Notes under the pieces: generated by a model
The model's input: the letters and a program-made list of their open reading frames with translations, nothing else
The model's database searches: none
Told to the model about the DNA's origin: nothing
NCBI GenBank assembly: GCA_028287725.1
Contig: JAQBPC010000122.1
Span: 1-7,491 of the forward strand
DNA from: Chloroflexota bacterium
Lineage (GTDB): Bacteria; Chloroflexota; UBA5177; JANWHV01
DNA length: 7,491 nt
Reading direction: 5' to 3'
Shown here: positions 1 through 5,626 of the stretch, piece by piece
Position numbering within the stretch: position 1 is the stretch's first letter
Layout: every line of letters begins with the position of its first letter
Made by a program: the position numbers and the translations under genes

Positions 1-327
1 ACGGAGGGTACGGCGGTAGCTGAGCTCGGACTGCTGAAGAACTATCCCACCGGTGTGCCCGACGCTTTCCGGTACCAGAGCATGCGCCTGCAGCCTGGTA
101 CCTGGATTACGCCAAAACTTGAGGGAACCTGGTTCCCCGACGCATTCGTCGGCACTATGGCCAGCGTGATGCGTGGGCTTGAGGGCGCGTCGGGCGCGCC
201 GGAAACATCAGTACGCGACAATCTGGGAACGCTCCGCGTGGTCCTGGCAGCTTATCAGTCGATGGCGACGGCATGCGCGGTCGACCCCGCGGCGTTGGGC
301 GTCCAGGAGCCCCGCGCAGCCCAATAA
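1..327 (+). CDS. Gfo/Idh/MocA family oxidoreductase, C-terminal part (5' truncated by window edge)
   Basis: The frame is open from the first base and ends at TAA 325-327, giving 108 residues of a protein whose N-terminal Rossmann domain lies outside the window. What is visible resembles the end of the C-terminal alpha/beta substrate domain of Gfo/Idh/MocA proteins: a WFPDAF segment at visible residues 44-49, then P67-E-T-S, D73-N-L, T77-L-R and Y85-x-S, the usual closing stretch of this family. Known members are NAD(P)-dependent dehydrogenases of sugars, inositols and glycosides. The dinucleotide motif and catalytic Lys cannot be seen, so activity and cofactor are untested here. A GTG at 55 could be mistaken for a start, but coding similarity continues upstream of it. 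SDR-1 follows after 53 nt, so co-transcription is likely. Family call fairly sure; substrate unknown. Confidence 0.8.
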   Translation, partial: TEGTAVAELGLLKNYPTGVPDAFRYQSMRLQPGTWITPKLEGTWFPDAFVGTMASVMRGLEGASGAPETSVRDNLGTLRVVLAAYQSMATACAVDPAALGVQEPRAAQ

Positions 328-369
328 TGCTCAAACATTCCTACCCGCACCGGAGAAGTTAGCGGCATT

Positions 370-373
370 GGAG
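370..373 (+). promoter_or_regulatory. Ribosome binding site fixing the SDR-1 start
   Basis: GGAG lies 7 nt before ATG 381. It favours that ATG over the in-frame TTG at 375, which overlaps the spacer and would have only 1 nt between Shine-Dalgarno and start. The 53-nt gap around it (328-380) shows no hairpin or clear promoter. Confidence 0.6.
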
Positions 374-380
374 ATTGACG

Positions 381-1121
381 ATGGCGACGATTGGCGCGGT
401 GCTCGTAACTGGGGCGGCCCAGGGAATGGGACTGGCGATCGCACGCAAACTGGCGTCTGCCGGATACCATGTGGCGCTCGTCGATCGCCAGGCAACGCGG
501 TTACACGAGGCAGCGAAGGAACTGGAAAATGCCACGGCCTTCGTCGAGGATCTTCTTGATGTTTCGGCCCTCGCGCCACTCGTCGAGCAAGTCGAAATCG
601 CGTGCGGTCCGCTAGTCGGGCTTGTCAACAACGCGGGCATCGTCAAAACGCAGCCGCTTACGGACGCGAACATAGAAGACTGGGAAATAATCTTTGGCGT
701 CAACGCGCGCGCGCCGTTCGTGCTGATGCAAGCCGCCGGCTCCCGCATGATGGCAAGGGGAGCGGGTGCAATCGTAAATATTGCCAGCGTTGCCGGACGC
801 TCGGCGCGACCACAACAAACGTTGTACGGTGCCAGCAAGGCCGCACTGCTGCATCTGACAAAATCGGCGGCCGCGGCCTTTGGCCCGAGCGGTGTGCGCG
901 TCAATGCCGTGTGCCCGGGCGTGGTACGTACCGAAATGACCGAGCGTGTCTGGCGCGACCGCCAGCCCGAAGACGTCCAGCGGATCCTGCAGGGCATTCC
1001 GCTCAGTCGTGTCGGCGAGCCCGATGAGGTGGCCGCGCTCGTCACGTGGTTACTCGGACCAGACGCGAGTTACATAAATGGGCAGGCAATCAACGTATGC
1101 GGCGGGCTGGAGATGGACTAA
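381..1121 (+). CDS. SDR-1: classical short-chain dehydrogenase/reductase
   Basis: A 246-residue classical SDR, a soluble NAD(P)-dependent alcohol/ketone oxidoreductase. The cofactor motif TGAAQGMG is at residues 10-17, NNAG at 83-86, and the catalytic tetrad is complete: N108, S136, Y149, K153 (YGASK). D35 at the end of beta-2 is the position that normally selects NAD(H) over NADP(H), so oxidation of a hydroxyl group is the likelier direction (inference). A PG motif follows the active site and the protein ends in GGLEMD, of full family length. The start is ATG 381, 7 nt after GGAG; TTG 375 would add only two residues. The VOC gene starts 2 nt after its stop, so the two are probably translated together. 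The run PLxGxVNNAGI before and at the NNAG motif is shared with SDR-4, suggesting these two are closer to each other than to SDR-2 and SDR-3. Substrate cannot be read from sequence; a sugar or polyol is plausible from context. Confidence 0.95.
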   Translation: MATIGAVLVTGAAQGMGLAIARKLASAGYHVALVDRQATRLHEAAKELENATAFVEDLLDVSALAPLVEQVEIACGPLVGLVNNAGIVKTQPLTDANIEDWEIIFGVNARAPFVLMQAAGSRMMARGAGAIVNIASVAGRSARPQQTLYGASKAALLHLTKSAAAAFGPSGVRVNAVCPGVVRTEMTERVWRDRQPEDVQRILQGIPLSRVGEPDEVAALVTWLLGPDASYINGQAINVCGGLEMD

Positions 1122-1123
1122 GC

Positions 1124-1708
1124 ATGGACACGCCTGAAGGTTCCCAACGCCAGTCAGCAGGCGGAGCGGGCCCGCTCCACGGTATCTGGCATTTCAGCTT
1201 CACGGTAGCGGACATCGAGCGCTCGATTCGCTTTTACCGCGACCTGCTGGGCTTCGAGCTAGTCCACGAGCAAGAACAACAGAATGCATATACCAGTCAG
1301 CTGGTTGGATACGCGAATGCGCACCTCAAGGTGGCGCAATTTGCCGTCCCTGGTCAGCCACGCGGCCTTTCATCGCATGACCTTGAGCTCGTGGAATACG
1401 TCAATCCGCGTGGGACGCGTGGCGATACCAATATTTGCAATCCTGGCGCGGCCCACCTTGCCATCTGCGTGGACGACATCCAAGATCGTTACGAGATGTT
1501 GCACAGCGCAGGGGTCCAATTTAACTCGCCTCCAACGGCAATTACGGCGGGGGTGAATGTCGGCGGGTTCACATGTTATTTCCGAGATCCCGACCAGATT
1601 GTGCTGGAAATGGTCCAACCTCCAGCGCGCCGACTGGCCAACGGACAAACCGCGGCATCAAATAAGTCGAGCAGTAACGCGGAAGGTGTAGTGAAGGAGT
1701 CTCTCTGA
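1124..1708 (+). CDS. VOC (glyoxalase I/bleomycin-resistance fold) metalloprotein
   Basis: A 194-residue protein with two beta-alpha-beta-beta-beta modules, about residues 20-95 and 108-166. The first opens with WHFSFTV and ends in LELVEY; the second runs from AHLAICVDDI to YFRDPD and VLEMVQPP. Placed against E. coli glyoxalase I, the four metal ligands would be H23, E88, H111 and E162, all present, so a divalent-metal site looks intact. Known relatives include lactoylglutathione lyase, methylmalonyl-CoA epimerase and extradiol-type enzymes; the sequence does not tell which. Residues 1-18 and 168-194 are low-complexity (Gly/Ser/Gln, then Ser/Asn/Ala) and probably disordered. ATG 1124 is chosen over upstream in-frame codons because it lies 2 nt after the SDR-1 stop and has GGAG at 1109-1112, 11 nt before it; a longer form would sit inside SDR-1. 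The stop overlaps the next start (TGATG). Confidence 0.9.
   Translation: MDTPEGSQRQSAGGAGPLHGIWHFSFTVADIERSIRFYRDLLGFELVHEQEQQNAYTSQLVGYANAHLKVAQFAVPGQPRGLSSHDLELVEYVNPRGTRGDTNICNPGAAHLAICVDDIQDRYEMLHSAGVQFNSPPTAITAGVNVGGFTCYFRDPDQIVLEMVQPPARRLANGQTAASNKSSSNAEGVVKESL
1694..1699 (+). promoter_or_regulatory. Strong ribosome binding site for the PhyH gene
   Basis: AAGGAG lies 8 nt before ATG 1708, inside the end of the VOC gene. It is one of the best Shine-Dalgarno matches in the window and supports independent initiation in addition to coupling through the TGATG overlap. Confidence 0.75.
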
Positions 1709-2676
1709 TGCCTGGGCTGACCAACGCACAACTTGCTCAGTTCCATGAGCAAGGCTATTTGGTGGTAGAGGGCGTTCTCGATGTAGCACGGGATATCCAG
1801 CCCGTACTGGACGAGTACGCGCGTGTCCTCGATCAAGTTGCGATACATTTCCTCGAGCAAGGTGCAATCGCCGCACTCTACCAGGACCTTCCCTTCCGGG
1901 AGCGCCTTATCCGTATTTGCGGTGAGAGCGGGAAGAGTGTGTCACAATTTTTCGACTGCAGCCTGCCACAAACCGGCGTCCGGTCTGACACCCCCATGCA
2001 CGTTGGGCCGGCAGTCTTCGGTATGTTGACCTGCCCGCGGCTGCTCGACGTGGTTCAGTCGGTGGTCGGGCCGGAGATTTACTCCAACCCGGTTCAACAC
2101 ATTCGCATGAAGCTGCCGGCAGGGGTGTTGCCGGCTGCCAGTAGCGATGGACTGAGCGCGAAGATCCCGTGGCACCAGGATAACGGCGTGGTCTTGCCCG
2201 AGGCGGACGCGGCTACGATCCTGACCGTTTGGTTGCCGTTAAACGAGGCGACTGTCGAGAACGGCTGCCTTCAACTCGTGCCCGGCAGCCATGGCGGCCA
2301 ATTGGAAGCTCATTGTCCGACATCCAAAGGCGCCGCAATTCCTGATGTGTTGGTGCAAGGGCGAGATACTCTGGCCGTGCCGATGCTACCAGGCAGCGTC
2401 CTGCTGATGCACCAGCGGACAATACACAGTTCCCTCGACAACGTCACGCGCGATCAAGTGCGCATGAGTCTGGACCTCCGGTATCAACCGACCGGCCAAC
2501 CCACCGGCAGGCCGGCGTTCCCCGGCTTTGTGGCCCGCAGCGCAGCGCACCCCGAAACAGTGCTCCGTGACCCTGGGCTTTGGGCAGATATGTGGCTTGA
2601 GACACGGGCGCGAATGGCGTCCAAGGACAACCCTGCATTCAATCGCTGGAAGGCCGGCGTTGGGGTATGCGCCTGA
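1708..2676 (+). CDS. PhyH-family Fe(II)/2-oxoglutarate-dependent dioxygenase
   Basis: A 322-residue protein of the phytanoyl-CoA dioxygenase family, which couples oxidative decarboxylation of 2-oxoglutarate to hydroxylation of a substrate (or demethylation through hydroxylation). The N-terminus has the usual helix and FHEQGYLVV strand (residues 12-20). The iron triad is visible as H156 and D158 in WHQDNG and H240 in IHSSLDN; R252 is the likely 2-oxoglutarate carboxylate anchor, 12 residues after the distal His. Further family marks are PVQHIRMK (128-135), VWLPLNEATVENGCLQLVPGSH (174-195 region) and MLPGSVLLMHQ. No signal peptide or membrane segment is seen, so it is cytosolic. It overlaps the VOC stop by 1 nt and is followed by an 82-nt gap. 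Known family members act on acyl-CoAs, ectoine, phosphonates and many natural products; nothing here identifies the substrate. An intact active site makes an oxygen-dependent step in this pathway very likely. Confidence 0.92.
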   Translation: MPGLTNAQLAQFHEQGYLVVEGVLDVARDIQPVLDEYARVLDQVAIHFLEQGAIAALYQDLPFRERLIRICGESGKSVSQFFDCSLPQTGVRSDTPMHVGPAVFGMLTCPRLLDVVQSVVGPEIYSNPVQHIRMKLPAGVLPAASSDGLSAKIPWHQDNGVVLPEADAATILTVWLPLNEATVENGCLQLVPGSHGGQLEAHCPTSKGAAIPDVLVQGRDTLAVPMLPGSVLLMHQRTIHSSLDNVTRDQVRMSLDLRYQPTGQPTGRPAFPGFVARSAAHPETVLRDPGLWADMWLETRARMASKDNPAFNRWKAGVGVCA

Positions 2677-2706
2677 CGCAACATACCGTTTGACCTGCAT
2701 CTAATG

Positions 2707-2725
2707 GCTCGCGCGGGCCGCGAGC
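2707..2725 (+). promoter_or_regulatory. Hairpin in the PhyH-enolase gap
   Basis: A perfect inverted repeat, GCTCGCG (2707-2713) and CGCGAGC (2719-2725), with a 5-nt loop, lies 34 nt before the enolase-family start. There is no T-run after it, so it is not a standard intrinsic terminator. In an mRNA it could act as a processing or stability element, or it may be chance in GC-rich sequence. The rest of the 82-nt gap (2677-2758) shows only a TTGACC at 2690-2695 without a matching -10. Confidence 0.4.
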
Positions 2726-2758
2726 GCTGTTCCAAGTTCGTGAAGAATAGGGGAGACG

Positions 2759-3841
2759 ATGCGGATTACCGATATCCAGGTGCACCTTATCTCAATGCCC
2801 GCAGGACCGGCGTTCCGTTGGCGCGATGGCCTGCCGGGCTCGGACCCCGATGGTACAGGCGCTGTGTTGCGGATTGTGACTGACGATGGACATGACGGCC
2901 TCGCCTTCACTAGCCGAGGCGTGATTGTGCAGGACCTGGTGGAGCGCAGGATACGCAAAGATCTTGTTGGTCAAGATCCGCTGCAAAAGGAATGGCTTTG
3001 GCATCGAATTTGGGAGCTCGATCGAATCGAAGAATTTCCGATTTACGTACTCGGCCTGATCGATGTTGCGCTCTGGGATCTCACGGGCAAGGTTGCGGAC
3101 TTACCAGTCTATCAACTGTTGGGTGGTTTCCGCACGAGCATCCCGGCGTATGCCAGCACCGTCACCTTCGGCTCAATTCAGGAATACCTGGATGTAGCCG
3201 ACCAGTGCATTGAGCTTGGATATCCCGCGATCAAGCTACATGCCTGGGGAGATGCACGGCGGGATGCCAAGCTGTGCCTGGCCCTGCGCGAGCATGTCGG
3301 CGACGAATTGCCCCTGATGTATGACGGCTCCGCGGGTTTTGATTTGCCTGACGCGATTTACCTTGGTCATGCGCTGGCCGATGCCGGGTATCTGTGGTAC
3401 GAAGAGCCGATGCGCGAATTTAGCATTACGGCCTACAAATGGCTTGGCGCGGCGGTGCGCGTGCCGCTGCTGGTTGCGGAGACGTCGGACGGCGCGCATA
3501 TGAATACCGCGGACTTTATCGCGTCCGGCTGCGCTTCCTTTGTGCGCACGAGTGCCGGCCTGAAGGGCGGCCTTACCGGTGGCCTGCGTATCGCGCACCT
3601 GGCGGACTCCTTTCGCTTGCGGGCCGAAGTGCACGGCGACGGACTGGTGAATCGGCACTTGTGCATGGCGATCCCCAACACCACATACTATGAGTCGCTT
3701 GTGCGCACCAACCCGGTCGTACGAGCGCCTGAGATAGACGCCCAAGGCCTGGTTCATGCTCCGACCGGGCCGGGGATTGGCTGGGAAGCTACCTGGGATC
3801 GGCCCCCCTGGGAGGGTGGCTCGGCGCAGGACGCTTCATGA
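2759..3841 (+). CDS. Enolase-superfamily (mandelate racemase group) protein, probable acid-sugar dehydratase
   Basis: A 360-residue two-domain protein: N-terminal capping domain (about 1-120, with GLIDVALWDLTGK at 99-111) and C-terminal modified TIM barrel. Metal ligands are D189 (MYDGS), the Glu pair 215-216 (WYEEP) and E241 (VAETSDG). The end of strand 2 reads K159-L-H161, so the second Lys of the usual KxK is His. H292 (EVHGDG) lies where mandelate racemase has its catalytic His. Counting back from GG 270-271, S265 falls where mandelate racemase has the Asp of its His-Asp dyad. The superfamily abstracts a proton alpha to a carboxylate; in operons with SDR and Gfo/Idh enzymes, members are most often sugar-acid dehydratases, which is the inferred role. 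ATG 2759 follows AGGGGAG (2749-2755) closely. The stop overlaps the SDR-2 start (ATGA), implying coupled translation. Epimerase or racemase activity is the main alternative. Confidence 0.92.
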   Translation: MRITDIQVHLISMPAGPAFRWRDGLPGSDPDGTGAVLRIVTDDGHDGLAFTSRGVIVQDLVERRIRKDLVGQDPLQKEWLWHRIWELDRIEEFPIYVLGLIDVALWDLTGKVADLPVYQLLGGFRTSIPAYASTVTFGSIQEYLDVADQCIELGYPAIKLHAWGDARRDAKLCLALREHVGDELPLMYDGSAGFDLPDAIYLGHALADAGYLWYEEPMREFSITAYKWLGAAVRVPLLVAETSDGAHMNTADFIASGCASFVRTSAGLKGGLTGGLRIAHLADSFRLRAEVHGDGLVNRHLCMAIPNTTYYESLVRTNPVVRAPEIDAQGLVHAPTGPGIGWEATWDRPPWEGGSAQDAS

Positions 3842-4620
3842 GCACCACGACTCAAATTCTTCCTACGGCTACGGCGTTGCCGGAGAAGGTAGCGCTGATC
3901 ACTGGCGCGGCGCGCGGCATCGGCGCAGCCATCGCCGTTCGACTGGCGCGGGATGGGATTACGGTCGCCCTTGCCGACATCCGTCTTGCCGCGGTTGAGC
4001 AGCTGGCGGAAGAGATTCGACAGTCGGGCGGCCGTGCCGTGGCCTTCGGCGTCGATTTGGCTGGCGCCGATGACATTGCAGCGCTTGAAGTTTCTGTCCG
4101 CGCGACGCTTGGTCAGATAGACATTCTGGTCAATAACGCTGGAATCATCCAGCCAAAAGGATTTGCCGATTCCACGGTAGAGGAGTGGGACCGCCTGATG
4201 GCTGTCAACCTGCGGGCAGTGTTCTTATTATGCAGAGCCGCGCTGCCCGAATTGCGCCGCCGCCATGGCGCAATTATCAACATCGCTTCGACGGCCGGCA
4301 TTCGCGCGCAAGCGGACAATGGACCGTACTGCGTTGCAAAAAGCGGTGTGATCATGCTCACCCAGGCCCTTGCACAGGAGCTCCTGGCGGATGGCGTCCG
4401 CGTCAATTGTGTTTGCCCCGGCGCGGTGGACACACCGTTGATGAAAGAGTATGTACATGCGCGGGGAATGCCTGAAAGCCTGGACGAACTAGCCGGAACC
4501 GGCATGTTGTTGCCGCCCGAAGACGTGGCCTCGGTCGTGGCATTCCTCGCCGGCGACGGTTCCCGATCGGTCACAGGTCACATAACGGTAGTAGATCGAG
4601 GCGCATTGATTGCTGGTTAG
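3838..4620 (+). CDS. SDR-2: classical short-chain dehydrogenase/reductase
   Basis: A 260-residue classical SDR. The cofactor motif TGAARGIG is at residues 22-29, D47 after beta-2 points to NAD(H), NNAG is at 99-102, and the tetrad is complete: N124, S151, Y164, K168 (the YxxxK reads YCVAK). PG at the VCPGAVDTP stretch and a C-terminal VVDRGALIAG are family-like, although the usual DGG near the end reads DRG. The first 14 residues are a short flexible leader before the beta-1 strand. The start ATG overlaps the upstream stop by 4 nt (ATGA), with AGGA at 3828-3831 six nt before it, so it is very likely co-translated with the enolase-family gene. That pairing suggests it oxidises the precursor, or reduces or oxidises the keto-acid product, of the dehydratase (inference). 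The VDILVNNAGI-type run is shared with SDR-3. Confidence 0.95.
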   Translation: MSTTTQILPTATALPEKVALITGAARGIGAAIAVRLARDGITVALADIRLAAVEQLAEEIRQSGGRAVAFGVDLAGADDIAALEVSVRATLGQIDILVNNAGIIQPKGFADSTVEEWDRLMAVNLRAVFLLCRAALPELRRRHGAIINIASTAGIRAQADNGPYCVAKSGVIMLTQALAQELLADGVRVNCVCPGAVDTPLMKEYVHARGMPESLDELAGTGMLLPPEDVASVVAFLAGDGSRSVTGHITVVDRGALIAG

Positions 4621-4629
4621 CCTGACACG

Positions 4630-4782
4630 ATGATGCAAAGATTACGAATTCTGCCAAGGCTGCCCAACATGAATGTGCACCGGCGGCCGGTGCGCGTGGT
4701 GCAGCGGGCACCACTGGGTAATGAGGTGCAGCGCCCAACGTTGGCGCGCGACGGATTACCGACGAGCTGGAGAGGCATATGA
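4630..4782 (+). CDS. Possible 50-residue basic small ORF, hypothetical
   Basis: An ATG at 4630 opens a 50-codon frame that crosses the structured gap and stops at TGA 4780-4782, overlapping the SDR-3 start as ATGA. The product would have 10 Arg and only two acidic residues, with no recognisable domain. No good Shine-Dalgarno precedes it. The neat overlap argues for a leader peptide coupling translation into SDR-3; the weak start, the Arg-rich composition and the hairpins inside it argue for chance. I do not recognise it. Confidence 0.22.
   Translation: MMQRLRILPRLPNMNVHRRPVRVVQRAPLGNEVQRPTLARDGLPTSWRGI
4675..4695 (+). repeat. Inverted repeat A in the SDR-2/SDR-3 gap
   Basis: GCACCGG (4677-4683) and CCGGTGC (4687-4693) are exact complements around a 3-nt loop; one G-U and one G-C pair extend the stem to 9 bp (4675-4695). 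The element sits directly beside a second hairpin. No T-run follows, so it is not a typical terminator. Confidence 0.55.
4696..4714 (+). repeat. Inverted repeat B, adjacent to repeat A
   Basis: GTGGTGC (4696-4702) and GCACCAC (4708-4714) are exact complements around a 5-nt loop, starting at the base after repeat A ends. Its left arm can instead pair with the left arm of repeat A (TGCACC 4676-4681 with GGTGCA 4698-4703), so alternative folds are possible. Confidence 0.55.
4735..4744 (+). repeat. 10-bp palindrome before SDR-3
   Basis: CCAACGTTGG is a perfect 10-bp DNA palindrome with partly complementary GC flanks (GCG on the left, CGC on the right, one base bulged). It could be a dimeric protein operator half-way between repeat B and the SDR-3 start, or a third weak stem. 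No matching promoter was found beside it. Confidence 0.35.
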
Positions 4783-5624
4783 TTAATAATCGGGCGGTCG
4801 GGGTGCGCGCCGCAAGCCGGCGGCACAGGCGACTAGACGGCCAAATTGCGCTGATCACCGGAGGGGGCCAGGGTATTGGGAAGGCCATGAGCATGGCCTT
4901 TGCGAATGCGGGCGCTACGGTTGTGATCGCGGATATCTGTCCGGAACATGGGGATGCGGTGATGAATATCATCGTAGGGCAAGGTGGTCAGGCGCTTGCA
5001 TGCGCCACAGACGTGACCTCGCCAGACAGCGTGTCCGCGCTATTCGCACAACTGCAAGAGCAGTTCGATAGGGTAGACATTCTGGTCAACAATGCCGGTA
5101 TCTGTCCCGTGACAGCGTTCCCGGAGTTCTCGCTCGAGCAGTGGAGACGCGTCTTCGCCGTCAACGTCGATGGGCCATTGTTGACCACCCAAGCGGCGGC
5201 GGCGATCATGAGCCGGCAGGAGCCGCACCCAATCGCGGCGCGGCGTGGCACGATCATCAACGTCAGCTCTCCGGCAGCTGAAATCGGACGCCCGATGTTC
5301 GCTGCGTATGGGGCAAGTAAGGCGGCGCTCAACAGTCTCTCGCGAACCAGCGCCGGTGTGCTAGGCCCGCGTGGAATTGCCACTACTGTGCTGTACCCCG
5401 GCAGTGTGCTTGGACCACTATGGGAGGAACTATTACCGGACCTGGCTGTAGCCGAACAGCGGAGTGCCAAAGAGATTTTGGCGGAACGTTCGGCGGGCAT
5501 GCCGAATGGCCGGTTTCAAAAGCCGACGGAGACAGCACGTATGGCTCTTTATATCGCCGCGGCGCGAGGCATGGAGCTCAACGGACGACTACTCTGGTCG
5601 GAAGCTCACGTGGCCGACCTGTGA
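4779..5624 (+). CDS. SDR-3: short-chain dehydrogenase/reductase with extended N-terminus
   Basis: A 281-residue SDR. The cofactor motif TGGGQGIG is at residues 27-34, D52 suggests NAD(H), NNAG is at 104-107, and the tetrad N129, S164, Y177, K181 (YGASK) is complete. It has two departures from its neighbours: about 18 residues before the first strand that are rich in Arg (R14, R15, R17, R18), and an insertion near residues 146-156 (RQEPHPIAARR) between helix alpha-E and strand beta-5. The C-terminus lacks the usual DGG and ends NGRLLWSEAHVADL; YPG is present after the active site. ATG 4779 is supported by GGAG at 4769-4772, 6 nt upstream. A start nearer the Rossmann fold (GTG 4803) has no ribosome site. 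Its stop lies within GTGAGCATG, so the TIM-barrel gene is coupled to it. Probable role: dehydrogenation of a hydroxyl in the same pathway; substrate unknown. Confidence 0.93.
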   Translation: MINNRAVGVRAASRRHRRLDGQIALITGGGQGIGKAMSMAFANAGATVVIADICPEHGDAVMNIIVGQGGQALACATDVTSPDSVSALFAQLQEQFDRVDILVNNAGICPVTAFPEFSLEQWRRVFAVNVDGPLLTTQAAAAIMSRQEPHPIAARRGTIINVSSPAAEIGRPMFAAYGASKAALNSLSRTSAGVLGPRGIATTVLYPGSVLGPLWEELLPDLAVAEQRSAKEILAERSAGMPNGRFQKPTETARMALYIAAARGMELNGRLLWSEAHVADL

Positions 5625-5626
5625 GC

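Noticed and set aside
359..1045. Long minus-strand open frame of 228 codons opposite SDR-1
   Set aside because: Such antisense frames are common opposite GC-rich SDR genes because of codon bias; the product is Ser/Ala/Thr-rich with no domain. The frames opposite SDR-2 (4113-4574) and SDR-3 (4988-5500) are the same artefact.
2690..2713. TTGACC as a -35 promoter element before the enolase-family gene
   Set aside because: No -10-like hexamer is found 16-18 nt downstream; that stretch is the GC-rich hairpin.
3236..3757. Minus-strand open frame of 173 codons opposite the enolase-family gene
   Set aside because: The sense strand has all enolase-family motifs; the antisense product is Arg/Gln-rich and has no recognisable fold.
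5420..5626. N-terminal extension of the TIM-barrel protein into SDR-3
   Set aside because: The extension lies in another frame inside a well-supported SDR gene, and the family normally begins at the strand starting near 5627.
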